Part shown: in pieces, positions 9,787-19,521 of the stretch
How the letters are laid out: each line of letters opens with the position of its first letter
How positions within the stretch are numbered: the stretch's first letter is position 1
Source of the DNA: GMQP-bins7 sp963776565
GTDB lineage: Bacteria; Actinomycetota; Thermoleophilia; Gaiellales; Gaiellaceae
Reading direction: 5' to 3'
Assembly (NCBI GenBank): GCA_963776565.1
Contig: CAVZNF010000002.1
Coordinates: 62,001 to 126,000 of the forward strand
Length of the DNA stretch: 64,000 nt
The notes under the pieces: generated by a model
Databases searched by the model: none
The model's input: only the letters and a program-made list of their open reading frames with translations
What the model was told of the DNA's origin: nothing
Position numbers and translations under genes: made by a program

Positions 9787-11716
9787 ATGCGCCGGATGCG
9801 CACCGTCGGCCAAAACCTGCTCGTCGCCGCCGTCGCACTCGTCGCGCTCGTCGCCGCGCCGACCGCGGCCGCCGATTACGCCGACGAACAGGCGCTCGCC
9901 GAGCGTCACGTGCCGATCGTGCGCATCGTCGAGCAGACCGAGGAGTGCGGTCACGGAGAGCCGTTCGTCCCTACGAACATCGATCTCATCCTCGACGAAC
10001 CGACGGTCGCGCTGCGCGGCCCGTGGAACCGAACCGACCTCGTGAAGATCGCGCCGTCGGCCAAGGATCTCGTCAATCGCTTCGAGTACCACCTCGACTT
10101 CCCGGGCGACCCGCTCGACCCGGGCTGCGACTACGCGCACTGGGCGAAACGACTCACGGCGGGAAGCGAGCCGGTCGTCTACGCGCACGTCGTGACGGAA
10201 CCGGAGCGACCGGGCAAGGTCTCGCTCCAGTACTGGTTCTTCTACCCGTTCAACGACTTCAACAACACGCACGAAGGCGACTGGGAGATGATCCAGCTCG
10301 TCTTCGACGCGAACGACGCCGCCGACGCGCTCGGTCGCGATCCGGTGGAGGTTGGCTACAGCGCGCACGAGGGGGCTACGCGCTCGAACTGGAAGGACGA
10401 CCAGCTCGAGGTCGTCGACGGGACGCGACCGGTCGTCTACCCGGCCGCCGGCTCGCACGCGAACAAGTACTCGGCGGCGCTCTGGCTCGGGAGCTCCGCC
10501 GAGGCCGGTGTCGGCTGCGACGACACGCAAGGGCCGCACCGGGAGCTCTCGCCGAAAGTGGAGACCATCCCGAGCGACCGTGCGGCCGCCGAGGCTGCGT
10601 ACCCGTGGATCGCGTTCGAGGGACGTTGGGGAGAGCTGCAGAAGGCGTTCTTCAACGGCCCGACCGGCCCGAACCTGAAGACGCAATGGACGAAGCCGAT
10701 CACGTGGTCCGACGGCTGGAGCGACCGGAGCTACGCGATACCGGCCGGCGGCGCGTTCGGGACCAATACGACCGACTTCTTCTGCGCGGCGGTCGAGCGC
10801 GGGTCGCGAGCGCTCGTGCACCTCTTGCGGAACCCCGGCCCGACCCTACTCGTGATCGCGGCAATCCTCGCGCTCGCGATCTTCGCTGCGGTACGCGCGA
10901 CCTGGACGCCGGTCGCGCCGACGCGCATCGCCCGCCGCCGCGCGTGGGGCCAGATCATCTCGGCCTCCGCGCGTATGTACGTCAAACGGCCGGGACTCTT
11001 CCTCGGGCTCGGCGTCCTCCTGATCCCGATCGCGGTCGCGATCACAGTTCACGCAGTGGCTCCTCCTGCAAGTCGTCGATCTCGTCGGCACGGTCACGGG
11101 TGAGGCGGCCGGGAGCTGGGCGTTCCTCGCGGCGGTCATCGGGGCGACCTTCGCACTGCTCGGACTCGGCCTCGTCCAGGCAGCAACGGCGTGCGCGCTC
11201 ATCGAGATCGACGCCGGAAGGCCGATCGATGCGCTGATGGCGTACCGACTCGCGCTTCGGCGCTTGCGCCCGCTCCTCGGAGCGATCGCGATCTTCGTCG
11301 CAGTGTGGGTCGTGCTGACCGCAACGGTGCTCCTCATCCCGGTCGCGATCTGGCTCGCGATCCGGTGGTCACTCATCGCACCCGTGGTCGAGCTCGAGGA
11401 TCGTCGGCCCTTCCGCTCGCTTCGCCGAAGCGCCGATCTCGTCCGAAGCCGCTGGATCCGCGTCGGATCGCTCGTCGGGGTGAGCGCCGCGATCGCGCTG
11501 CTCATGGGGCCGCTCCTCGGCGCGGTGCTGATCGTCCTCACCGACACGCCGCTGGCGTTCCTCAACATCGTCGCGGGCATCGTCTACGCAATCGCGCTGC
11601 CGTTCGTGGGTCTCGTCACGGCCTACGTCTACTTCGACTCTCGCGCCCGCATGGAGCTCGAGCATGTCGAACGCCCGTCGGAGCTACCGGCAGAGATCCA
11701 GCTCGACGTGCCGTAA
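9787..11716 (+). CDS. Vps62-like exported domain fused to a multi-pass membrane domain (frameshifted in this sequence)
   Basis: About 643 residues when repaired. A signal peptide (MRRMRTVGQNLLVAAVALVA) is followed by a ~310-residue extracytoplasmic domain with the Vps62-type motifs LQYWFFYPFNDF, HEGDWEMIQLVFD, HEGATRSNW and VYPAAGSHANKY. After it come a transmembrane helix (LLVIAAILALAIFAAV) and a C-terminal membrane domain with several hydrophobic helices and the amphipathic ALMAYRLALRRLRPLL segment, reminiscent of glycerophosphodiesterase-type or YIP1-like membrane domains. A one-base insertion near 11045 breaks the frame; removal gives AIQFTQWLLLQVVDLVG. Function unknown. Codon use is like its neighbours. 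It converges on the ABC exporter, with only 21 bp between stops. Confidence 0.75.
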
Positions 11717-11737
11717 CCGAGTCGCGCCCTCCGTCTC

Positions 11738-13553
11738 CTATGCGAGCTCGGCTTCGAGCGGCTGATCCCCTGCCACGAGCTCGGCGAAACGCCCGTTCTG
11801 CGCGAGCAGCTCGTCGTACGTCCCGAGCTCGACGATCCGCCCCCGGTCGAGCACGACGATCTGATCCGCGTCGCGCACGGTCGAGAGACGATGCGCGATC
11901 GCGATGGTGGTGCGTCCCTCCGAGAGCCGCTCGAGCGCTTCCTGCACCATCCGCTCGGTCTGCGTGTCGAGCGACGAGGTCGCCTCGTCGAGGACGAGCA
12001 CGGGCGGATTGCGGAGGATCGTCCGCGCGATCGCCATCCGCTGCTTCTCGCCGCCCGAGAATCGGTAGCCGCGCTCGCCGACCATCGTGTCGTAGCCGTC
12101 GGGCAGCGTCGCGATGAGCTCGTGGATCTGTGCCGCGCGCGCCGCCTCTTCGATCTCCTCGTCGGACGCGCTCGGCTTCGCGAAGCGCAGGTTGTCGCGC
12201 ACCGAAGCGTGGAAGAGGTAGGTCTCCTGAGAGACGACGCCGACGACGCTCGTGAGCGCCTCGAAGCTGAGCTCGCGAACGTCGACGCCATCGATCGAGA
12301 CGGTGCCTTGGGTCGCGTCGTAGAGCCTCGCCACGAGATACGCGGAGGTCGTCTTCCCCGATCCCGTCTCGCCGACGAGCGCCGTCTTCGTGCCGGGCGG
12401 AACGGCGAAAGACACGTCCTGCAGCGTCCAGGCCGCGTCGTCGTAGCGGAACCAGACGGAGTCGAGCGCCACTTCACCACGCGGCTCGACCAGCTCCTCG
12501 TGCCCCTCAACGATGTCGATCTCGTGGTCGAGGTACTCGAAGATCCGGTCGAAGAGAGCGAGCGACGACTGTACCTCGATCTGTACGCCGAGCAGCCCGC
12601 CGATAGGGAAGAAGAGACGCGTCTGCAACGTCGTGAACGCGACGAGGGTTCCGATCGAGATCGCTTGCGACCCGTTCGCGATGCTCCACCCCGCAAACCA
12701 GTAGACGAGCGCCGGCATGATCGCGAAGGTCATCTGGATCGAGGCCATCATCCAGCGGCCTGTCATCCGACTTCGCACCTCGAGATCGGCAAGGCGTCTC
12801 GACTCGCCGGAGAACCTCTCGGCGAGGTCGTCCGTCCGACCCATCGTTTTCCCGAGCAAGATTCCCGACACCGATAGCGACTCCTGGACGATCGAGGAGA
12901 CGTCGGCGAGTGACGCCTGCCGCTCGGCCGTCACTTTCTTGCGCTGCGCACCAACGCGCTTCGTGAGCCAGACGAACAAGGGGAGTAGCGCGAGCGCGAA
13001 GACCGCGAGCCGCCAGTCGAGAAGGAACATCGCGATCACGGTCGCGATAACGGTCGTTACGTTCGAGAGCACCGACGTTGCGGTAGAGGTGACGACCGTC
13101 TCGATCCCGCCGATGTCGTTCGCGATACGGCTCTGCACATCCCCGGTCCTCGTCCGGGTGAAGAATGCGAGCGACAACTGCTGCAGATGTCGGTAGACAC
13201 GCGTGCGCAAGTCGTGCATGACGCTCTGGCCGACCTGGTTCGACAGCAGCGTCTGCCAGACGCCGATGACGCCCGGTGACGATGGAGATCGCGACCATCC
13301 CCGCCACGAGCCCGGTGAGAAGTTCCACATTGCCGTCGGGGATCGCCACATCGAGCACCTCGCGGAGGAGGAAAGGCGAGATGACGCCGATCGCTGCCGA
13401 GAAGACGATCAGCGTGCATACGGCGCCGAGCCGCGCGCGGTAGGGCCGGAAGAGCGGGAAGATCCGCCTGAGGTTCGCCTTGCGAACGGCAGGGTCAGAG
13501 GGCCGCTGGGGCGGCTCGTCTGGCGTGAAGGAGTCGAAACGTCGTCCCGGCAC
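11738..13553 (-). CDS. ABC exporter, fused permease-ATPase (frameshifted in this sequence)
   Basis: A ~604-residue half-transporter of the MsbA/MDR type: six-helix exporter domain, then a nucleotide-binding domain. The ATPase shows Walker A GETGSGKTT, the Q-loop VSQETYLF, the signature FSGGEKQRMAIA, Walker B VLVLDEATSSLD and the H-loop AIAHRLS. It would work as a dimer exporting a lipid, peptide or drug; the substrate cannot be told. A one-base insertion near 13272 splits helix 2; removing it gives ISIVTGVIGVWQTLLSN. The GTG start at 13553 begins VPGRRFDSFTPDE and is preferred because it includes the cytoplasmic N-terminal helix. It is divergent from xerC-like at 13592, leaving 38 bp for both promoters. 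Confidence 0.92.
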
Positions 13554-13591
13554 GGCCCTAAGCGTGCCTACCGGGAGGCGACCTGCGCCGC

Positions 13592-14443
13592 GTGGCGAAC
13601 GTCGAGATGGTGGACACCGGTGCCGCGATCGACCGCTTCCTCCAGAACGGAGGGCTTTCCGAAGCCACGCAGCGCGCCTACGCGTCGGACCTGCGCTCGT
13701 TCTGTGCGTGGCTCGGCGCGCGCGGACTAACCCTCGAAGAGGTCGACGCCAGCGCCCTGTCGGACTGGGTCGGAGCGCTCGGCAGCGGCCGTGACCGACT
13801 CGCTCCGACGTCGATCTCACGCAGGCTGGCAGCGGTTCGCTCGTGCCTGCGCTACACGTACGGCCCCGCGGCGGTACCCGAGGCATCGCTCTCGCCGAGC
13901 CGATCGCGACGCCTTCCGGACGCCCCCAAGTCGGCCGAGATCGAGGAGCTGCTCGAGCTGGCCGAGGGAGACTCCCCGCTCGCGTTGCGCAACCGCGCGC
14001 TCCTCGAGCTCCTCTACTCGGCGGGCTTGCGTAGCCAGGAGGCCGTCACGCTCGACCTCGGAGACGTCGACTTCGACCGCGAAGCCGTGCACGTCCGCGG
14101 CAAGGGCGGAAAGGAACGCGTCGTGCCGCTCGGCGAAGAGGCCGCCCTCCATCTCGCGCGCTATCTCCGAGACGGCCGTCCAACTCTCGCGGCAAGAGCC
14201 AACAACGCGCTGTTCCTCTCCATCCGCGGACGCCGGCTCGACACGAGCACCGTGCGCCGGCTCCTCCGCCATCCGCACCGCTTGCGCCACGCGTTCGCCA
14301 CGCACCTCCTCGAAGGCGGCGCCGACCTGCGCGTCATCCAGGAGCTGCTCGGGCACGCGTCGCTCTCGACGACGCAGATCTACAGCCACGTCGACGCCCG
14401 CCGCCTTCGGCGCGTCTACGATCGGTCGCATCCGCGCAGCTAG
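13592..14443 (+). CDS. xerC: Tyrosine recombinase, XerC-like
   Basis: Site-specific recombinase of the Xer type, 283 residues. The N-terminal SAM-like DNA-binding domain contains LSEATQRAYASDLRSFCAW. All catalytic residues are visible: Arg in AGLRSQEAV, Lys in GKGGKERVVPL, HxxR in HRLRHAFATH, His in LGHASLSTT and Tyr in QIYSHV. The stretch between LDTSTVRRLLRH and HRLRHAFATH is ~15 residues shorter than in the XerD-like paralogue at 15431, so the loop before the HxxR motif is missing. That could be natural or an in-frame loss in assembly. The GTG start at 13592 gives the usual N-terminus. With the neighbouring XerD it likely resolves chromosome dimers rather than moving an element; no integron or phage genes are present. 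Confidence 0.82.
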   Translation: MANVEMVDTGAAIDRFLQNGGLSEATQRAYASDLRSFCAWLGARGLTLEEVDASALSDWVGALGSGRDRLAPTSISRRLAAVRSCLRYTYGPAAVPEASLSPSRSRRLPDAPKSAEIEELLELAEGDSPLALRNRALLELLYSAGLRSQEAVTLDLGDVDFDREAVHVRGKGGKERVVPLGEEAALHLARYLRDGRPTLAARANNALFLSIRGRRLDTSTVRRLLRHPHRLRHAFATHLLEGGADLRVIQELLGHASLSTTQIYSHVDARRLRRVYDRSHPRS

Positions 14444-14461
14444 CGGCTACGCGTGGACGCG

Positions 14462-15394
14462 CTACGCGTGACAGGGCCTCGAGCCCGTCGCGAGCGTGCG
14501 CTGGAGCTGGTTCATGCTCGCCTCCCGCGCGACGTCCGTCGGGTTCGAGGGATCGAAGTCGTGCAGCCCTTCACCCTCCCAGACGACGTCCGGCGTCACG
14601 CCGGGCCCCGACACTGCGAGGCGATAGCGGCGCCCGTTGCCCGCCGGGCGCTGCTCACCTTGCTCGCTCACGTGTGGAACGAACCCGTAACAGAACGTTC
14701 CGTCGGGGTTCCGCGCCACGAAGCCGTTCTCGCGCCGCCAGCCCTTGCCGTATGCGGAGTCGAGCGTGTCGAGATAGAGGACGCGGCCGTAGCGATCGAG
14801 CGGATCGCCCGTGGCCGTCGTGGCGAACCCGTGCACAGGCTGCCCTCGATACGTCAACCGGCCGAACAGGTGATGCCAGCGGCCGCCGTAGCTCCAGTCG
14901 AGCCAGACTTCGAGCTTCGGCAGCGCCCCGCGCCAGTGCGAGAGCCGCAATTCGAAGGCTCCGTGCCCGGGCCGCCACGGCGGGAGGCCGAAGTTCGCCT
15001 GATTGCGCTGCCAGCGCTGGACCGCCCAGTGCGATCCGTCGGACGCTGTGCAGGCAGAGACGAGGTACGGGAGCTGCGGGCCGCGATACGGCCCACACGC
15101 GTTGCGGATCGACTTCCACGCGGCCTTGCCCTGCGTGCCCCAACCGCCCGAATAGTCGACGCGGAACTCGGCCTGCGTCCTGCTCTCGTCGGGCGCTCCG
15201 GCATTCAGCGCGCCCCAGACGAGAACGCGCTGCAACCGACCGCGCCCGTGGTATGTGAGGAGAGCCTTGCCCGACGACGAGACGGCGATCCGCTCGGTCG
15301 AGGTGTTCCGCGCGATGAGCTGCGACGCGCTCGCGACGCCTGGAACGGCCGCGAAGGCAGCCAGGACGGCTGCGAGCGCAACCGTGACGCGCAG
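14462..15394 (-). CDS. Secreted protein of unknown function
   Basis: About 310 residues. An Ala/Val-rich hydrophobic segment (TVALAAVLAAFAAVPGVASA) is a signal peptide with an ASA cleavage site. The mature protein is rich in Trp, Gly and Arg, with motifs such as YSGGWGTQGKAAWKS, WDWSYGGRWHHLFGR-like text and CYGFVPHV, and six or so cysteines, which suggests a disulfide-stabilised beta domain. No family was recognised. No ATG, GTG or TTG precedes the signal peptide in frame. CTG at 15394 is the nearest start, while a GTG at 15441 would need one indel to connect and would overlap xerD. The gene sits convergently against xerC-like and divergently from xerD. Confidence 0.6.
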   Translation of the reverse strand: MRVTVALAAVLAAFAAVPGVASASQLIARNTSTERIAVSSSGKALLTYHGRGRLQRVLVWGALNAGAPDESRTQAEFRVDYSGGWGTQGKAAWKSIRNACGPYRGPQLPYLVSACTASDGSHWAVQRWQRNQANFGLPPWRPGHGAFELRLSHWRGALPKLEVWLDWSYGGRWHHLFGRLTYRGQPVHGFATTATGDPLDRYGRVLYLDTLDSAYGKGWRRENGFVARNPDGTFCYGFVPHVSEQGEQRPAGNGRRYRLAVSGPGVTPDVVWEGEGLHDFDPSNPTDVAREASMNQLQRTLATGSRPCHA

Positions 15395-15430
15395 GAGCGG
15401 ACGACTACCCGCCGAAACCGGTCGGGCGCC

Positions 15431-16345
15431 GTGAGTGGCACCGACCCCGACGTCGAGCGCTTCCTGCTCACCCTCCAGGCCCGCCGGTCGCCGCGGACCG
15501 TCGACGCCTACCGGCGCGACCTCGCAGCGCTGCAGACCTTCCGAGATGGAGCCGTCGGGGACACGACGCTCGACGAGCTCGAGCGCTGGGTCGCCGCGAT
15601 GCGCGCCGACGGCCTCGCAGCCTCGACGATCGCCCGGCGCGTCTCCGCGGTGCGTACGTACTTTCGCCACCTCGTCCTTATCGGCGCGCGAACGGAGAAT
15701 CCCGCTGCCTCAGTCCAGCTACCGCGCCGCGCGCGCACGTTACCCCGCGCGCTCTCTCCCGCCGAGACCGAGCGGCTGATCGACGCCGCGACGGGGACGA
15801 TGCCGCGGGCGCTGCGCGATCGCGCGCTCGTGGAGCTGATGTACGGCGCCGGCCTCCGTGTGTCGGAGGCCGTCGGGCTGGAGAAGAACGGCGTCGCGAT
15901 CGAGGAACGCGTTGTGCGCGTGCTCGGGAAGGGCGGCAAGGAACGGCTCGTCCCGCTCGGGCGACCGGCCGCCGAGGCCGTGCGCCGCTACCTCGCCCTC
16001 GGCCGGCCCCATCTCGACCGGCGCTACAGGCCCGAGCTGTTCCTCAACGCGCGCGGCGGCGCGCTCACCCGCGCCGGCGCTTTCCTGATCCTTCGCAAGC
16101 TGGCCGAACGCGCAGGGCTCGAGCCGGGTCGCGTCCACCCGCACCTCCTCCGCCACTCCTTCGCGACGCACCTCCTCGAGGGCGGCGCCGATCTCCGCTC
16201 GGTTCAGGAGATGCTCGGCCACGCCGATCTCGGGACGACCGAGCGCTACACGCACGTGTCGGATCGCCGACGCCGCGAGGCGTACTTCCAGGCCCACCCG
16301 CACGCACGCAGGCGCGAGCGGCCGCTCGACGGATCGTCCGCGTAG
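15431..16345 (+). CDS. xerD: Tyrosine recombinase, XerD-like
   Basis: A 304-residue Xer recombinase, normal length. The N-terminal core-binding domain has SPRTVDAYRRDLAALQ and AASTIARRVSAVRTYFRHL. The catalytic set is complete: Arg in GAGLRVSEAVGL, Lys in GKGGKERLVPL, HxxR in HLLRHSFATHLL, His in LGHADLGTT and Tyr in ERYTHV. The GTG at 15431 (VSGTDPDVERFL) is the start that gives the family N-terminus; the open frame extends far upstream but only as antisense of the secreted gene. XerC and XerD act together on dif to resolve chromosome dimers. Having both genes within 2 kb is unusual and suggests local duplication. Confidence 0.93.
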   Translation: MSGTDPDVERFLLTLQARRSPRTVDAYRRDLAALQTFRDGAVGDTTLDELERWVAAMRADGLAASTIARRVSAVRTYFRHLVLIGARTENPAASVQLPRRARTLPRALSPAETERLIDAATGTMPRALRDRALVELMYGAGLRVSEAVGLEKNGVAIEERVVRVLGKGGKERLVPLGRPAAEAVRRYLALGRPHLDRRYRPELFLNARGGALTRAGAFLILRKLAERAGLEPGRVHPHLLRHSFATHLLEGGADLRSVQEMLGHADLGTTERYTHVSDRRRREAYFQAHPHARRRERPLDGSSA

Positions 16346-16348
16346 CGC

Positions 16349-17375
16349 CTAGCTCAGCCAGGCAGCGCCGGCGAGCGCGACGAGCTCGGCGACGGCCGCC
16401 TCGTCCGCGTCGACCAGCGTGACATGGCCCAGCTTTCGTCCAGGCCGAGGCTCCTTGCCGTAGAGGTGAATGTGTGCCCCCGGCACGGCGAGGAGGCGCT
16501 CGCGCGGCGGTAGCGAGCCGACGAGGTTGACCATCACCGCGTCACCCCGGGCAGCGGTCGACCCGAGCGGAAGCCCGAGGATCGCGCGGAGGTGGTTCTC
16601 GAACTGGCTCGTCTCGGCGCCGTCGATCGTCCAGTGCCCGGTGTTGTGGACACGCGGAGCAAACTCGTTCGCGAGCAGCTCGCCGCCGACGTCGAACAGC
16701 TCGACCGCGAGCACGCCGACGTAGTCGAGGTCGTCGAGCAGCTTCGCGGCGAGGCGCTCGGCGGCCGCCTGCGGCGCATCCCGTGCCGGAGCCCGTGAAA
16801 CGGTGAGGATTCCCCCGCGGTGCTCGTTCTGGGTGAGCGGATAGAACGCGGTCGAGCCGTCGCTCCCACGCACCGCGACGATCGAAAGCTCGCGGTCGAA
16901 TGGAACGATCGCCTCCGCTAGCTCGCCGACGCCGAGGGCGGCCTCCGTCGTCTCGACGACACGCTGGCCCTTGCCGTCGTATCCGAACCGGCGCGACTTC
17001 ACGAGCGCCGGGAGACCGACCTCCTCCACCGAGCCGAACGCAGCCGTTGCGATCCCCAGCCGCCTGAACAGCTCCTTCTCGACGAGGCGGTCCTGTCCGA
17101 GCTCGAGTGCCCGCACGTTCGGGACGGCATCCGATGCTGCGAGCCGCTTCGACCGGGATGTTCTCGAACTCGTACGTCACGACGTCTGCGCCGTCGGCGA
17201 GCCGTTCGAGTGACGGCGGATCGTCGTAGGCGCCGACGACGAGTTCGCCCACGGCGCCGGCGCACGCGTCGGTCGCCGGGTCGAGAAAGCGAAGGCGAAC
17301 GTCCAGCGGCGCGCCTGCGAGCGCGAGCATGCGCCCGAGCTGCCCTCCTCCGATGCAGCCCACGAGGGCCGTCAC
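16349..17375 (-). CDS. purK: N5-carboxyaminoimidazole ribonucleotide synthase (frameshifted in this sequence)
   Basis: ATP-grasp enzyme that makes N5-CAIR from AIR, bicarbonate and ATP in purine synthesis, ~341 residues after repair. The N-terminus has CIGGGQLGRMLALAG and TYEFENIPVEA; the ATP-grasp body has LVKSRRFGYDGKGQ, ELSIVAVRG, VELFDVGGELLANEFAPR and VHNTGHWTIDGA. One extra G near 17143 breaks the frame; removing it reads VEAARSIDAVPNVRALELGQ. The GTG start at 17375 overlaps the purE stop (GTGA), so purE and purK form a coupled pair, the standard arrangement for the two-step bacterial route. Confidence 0.94.
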
Positions 17376-17866
17376 GCGGACGGATCGGGCGCGGCGAGCA
17401 CGGCTTCCGTCTGGCTCGCGCGGAACGCGGCCAGCCGCTCGCGCACGCCCTCGTCCGAACGCGCGACGATCGCGGCGGCAAGCAGCGCCGCGTTGACGGC
17501 TCCCGCGCGCCCGACGGCGAGCGTGCCGACGGGCACACCGGCCGGCATCTGAGCGATGGAGAGGAGCGAGTCGAGCCCCTGCAGCGCCTTCGTCTCGACG
17601 GGGACCCCGAGCACCGGCAGCAGCGTCTTCGAAGCGGTCATCCCCGGCAGGTGCGCGGCGCCGCCGGCACCGGCGATGACGACCTGGAGCCCGCGCGCCT
17701 CCGCCGACGCCGCGTACTCGAACAGCTTGTCCGGCGTGCGGTGCGCGGACACGACTTCCTTCTCGAACGGAACCCCGAGCTGCTCGAGCGTTTCGGCGGC
17801 GTGCCGCATCGTCTCCCAATCGGAGCGCGAGCCCATGATGATCCCGACGACGGGCGCCTCGCTCAC
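17372..17866 (-). CDS. purE: N5-carboxyaminoimidazole ribonucleotide mutase
   Basis: Class I PurE, 164 residues, full length. It rearranges N5-CAIR to CAIR. Diagnostic motifs are GIIMGSRSDWETM at the N-terminus, VVSAHRTPDKLFEYA with the catalytic-site His, IAGAGGAAHLPGM and GVPVGTLAVGRAGAVNAALLAA. It is first in a two-gene unit with purK, which uses the GTG embedded in its stop. Ten bases separate its ATG from the stop of the upstream HEAT-repeat gene on the same strand, so it may be co-transcribed with citrate synthase and the HEAT-repeat gene. Confidence 0.97.
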   Translation of the reverse strand: MSEAPVVGIIMGSRSDWETMRHAAETLEQLGVPFEKEVVSAHRTPDKLFEYAASAEARGLQVVIAGAGGAAHLPGMTASKTLLPVLGVPVETKALQGLDSLLSIAQMPAGVPVGTLAVGRAGAVNAALLAAAIVARSDEGVRERLAAFRASQTEAVLAAPDPSA

Positions 17867-17875
17867 GGCCGGAGC

Positions 17876-18373
17876 CTACTTTGCGCGCGACTTCTTCAGA
17901 AGCTGCGCCGAGACGGTGCGTGCGGCTTTGCGCAGCTCCGCGTCCTCATCGTCGTCGTCGGCGATCCCGTCCAGGATCTGGATCGTGTCGCGCTGCGGCG
18001 TGCCGTTGCGCAGGCACACGACGGCAAGCCGCCTGACGGCCACATTCGGGTCGCGCGCAGCGAGATCGTGGAGCAGTGGGCGAAATGCGTTGACGTCGCC
18101 GGGATGCGTTCGGGAGAGGCTCTCGAGCGCGATGAGCGCGGAGCCGCGTGCCGCCGGGCTCTCGTCCTCGAGACCGCGGCGGAGCAGCTCGAGCTTCTGG
18201 CGGAAGCGAAACTGCGCGATCGCCCTGTACGCCTGCGCACGCACGCGGTAGTCGGCGTCGCGGGCACCCGCCTCGATCTCCTCGTCCCACTGGGAGCGAA
18301 GCTGCGCAAGCGCGCGCTCGTCACCAGCCTGCGCGAGTGCGTCCGCCTCGGCAGCCGCCTCGGCGATGGTCAC
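17876..18373 (-). CDS. HEAT-repeat-like helical protein
   Basis: A 165-residue all-helical protein of unknown role. Repeated ~30-residue helix pairs are visible: DYRVRAQAYRAIAQFRF, SPAARGSALIALESLSR, DPNVAVRRLAVVCLRNG and DAELRKAARTVSAQLL, each with the Asp/Pro-Val-Arg spacing typical of HEAT or PBS-lyase-type repeats. Such proteins are usually protein-binding scaffolds. The GTG at 18373 overlaps the citrate synthase stop (GTGA), so expression is tied to that gene. No catalytic residues are evident and it should not be called a phycobilisome lyase. Confidence 0.75.
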   Translation of the reverse strand: MTIAEAAAEADALAQAGDERALAQLRSQWDEEIEAGARDADYRVRAQAYRAIAQFRFRQKLELLRRGLEDESPAARGSALIALESLSRTHPGDVNAFRPLLHDLAARDPNVAVRRLAVVCLRNGTPQRDTIQILDGIADDDDEDAELRKAARTVSAQLLKKSRAK

Positions 18374-19461
18374 GCGGACTGGAGGGAGCGCGGAGCCGGT
18401 CCGACATACCGCGCGGACGGCCGGAACAGACGCCCCGTGCGCTTCTGCTCCAGAATGTGCGCCGACCAGCCGGCCACGCGGGAGCAGGCGAACATCGCCG
18501 GCGCGAGCGGGGGTGGCACGTCGGCGATGTCGAGTACGAGCGCCGAGTAGTACTCGACGTTCGTCCGGAGCGGGCGCTCCGGATGACGGCGCTCCAGCTC
18601 GGCGAGCGCGGCCTCCTCGAGCTGCTCCGCGACCTCGATCTGCGGCGATCCCAGCTCGCGCGCCGTCTGCTTGAGGATTCGCGAGCGCGGATCCTCGGCG
18701 CGGTAGATGCGATGGCCGAAGCCCATGATCCGCTTGCCGGAGTCGAGCGAGTCCCGAACCCACTTCTCCGGGTCGCCCATCTTGGAGACCTCCTCGAGCA
18801 TCGGCTTGACGTAGGCGGGCGCGCCGCCGTGCAGCGGGCCTGAGAGGGCGCCGACCGCAGACGACAGCGCCGCTCCGCAATCGGCGCCCGTCGATGCCGT
18901 CACTCGGGCGGTGAAGGTCGACGCGTTGAGGCCGTGCTCGGCCGTGCAGATCCAGTAGGTGTCGATCGCCCGAGCGGCTCGCGGATCGGCCTCTCCCCTC
19001 CACTGCAGGAGGAACCTCTCCGCCGCGGTGCTGCCTCTGGCGACGACCTCGTCCGAGATCGAATCCGTCGCACCGTCGGCGATGCGCGCCGAACGGGCGA
19101 CGATCCCCATCATCTGCGACGAGAGTCGCCCGAGGTCGTCTCGCGCCTGCTCGTCCGAGATCTCGTTGAGCTTCGCCAGCCCCCAGTGGCCCGCGAGGCG
19201 CGCGGTCTCGGCCTGGAGGTCGGCGGGAGCGTTGCCCGTGAGCGCGGTCGGCTCGTAAGGCTCCGGGTCCGGCATGACCGAGTCGAGGTCGTTGTCGACC
19301 AGTAGCCCCCAGACCCGCTCGTAGGGATAGTGGCCGACGAGCTCCTCGATGTCGACGCCGCGGTACCGGAGTACGCCACCTTCGCGGTCAGGCTCGGCGA
19401 TCTCGGTCTCGACTGCGACGACGCCCTCGAGCCCCGGCTTGAAGTCCGCGACCTCGCTCAT
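18370..19461 (-). CDS. gltA: Citrate synthase
   Basis: Condenses acetyl-CoA with oxaloacetate, the first TCA step. At 363 residues it belongs to the shorter, type II-like citrate/methylcitrate synthases. Catalytic residues are seen in TAEHGLNASTF, SGPLHGGAPAYV and MGFGHRIYRAEDPRS, with the Asp in the YYSALVLDIADV region and FACSRVAGWSAHILEQ at the C-terminus. A 2-methylcitrate synthase cannot be excluded from sequence alone, but no prpB or prpD is nearby and icd and mdh lie directly across on the other strand. The gene is divergent from icd with 60 bp between starts, which must hold both promoters. Confidence 0.93.
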   Translation of the reverse strand: MSEVADFKPGLEGVVAVETEIAEPDREGGVLRYRGVDIEELVGHYPYERVWGLLVDNDLDSVMPDPEPYEPTALTGNAPADLQAETARLAGHWGLAKLNEISDEQARDDLGRLSSQMMGIVARSARIADGATDSISDEVVARGSTAAERFLLQWRGEADPRAARAIDTYWICTAEHGLNASTFTARVTASTGADCGAALSSAVGALSGPLHGGAPAYVKPMLEEVSKMGDPEKWVRDSLDSGKRIMGFGHRIYRAEDPRSRILKQTARELGSPQIEVAEQLEEAALAELERRHPERPLRTNVEYYSALVLDIADVPPPLAPAMFACSRVAGWSAHILEQKRTGRLFRPSARYVGPAPRSLQSA

Positions 19462-19521
19462 CCGCCTGAGACGCTACCTGAGAGGGAATTCGCGAGTGTG
19501 CAGCTACGATCAGCCGCGCCG

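Noticed and set aside
14453..15430. Plus-strand frame upstream of xerD that would make a 630-residue protein
   Set aside because: It is the antisense of a secreted-protein gene; XerD homology begins at GTG 15431.
13592..16345. Mobile element or integron carrying the two tyrosine recombinases
   Set aside because: No attachment-site repeats, cargo, transposase or phage genes nearby; both match the chromosomal Xer type.
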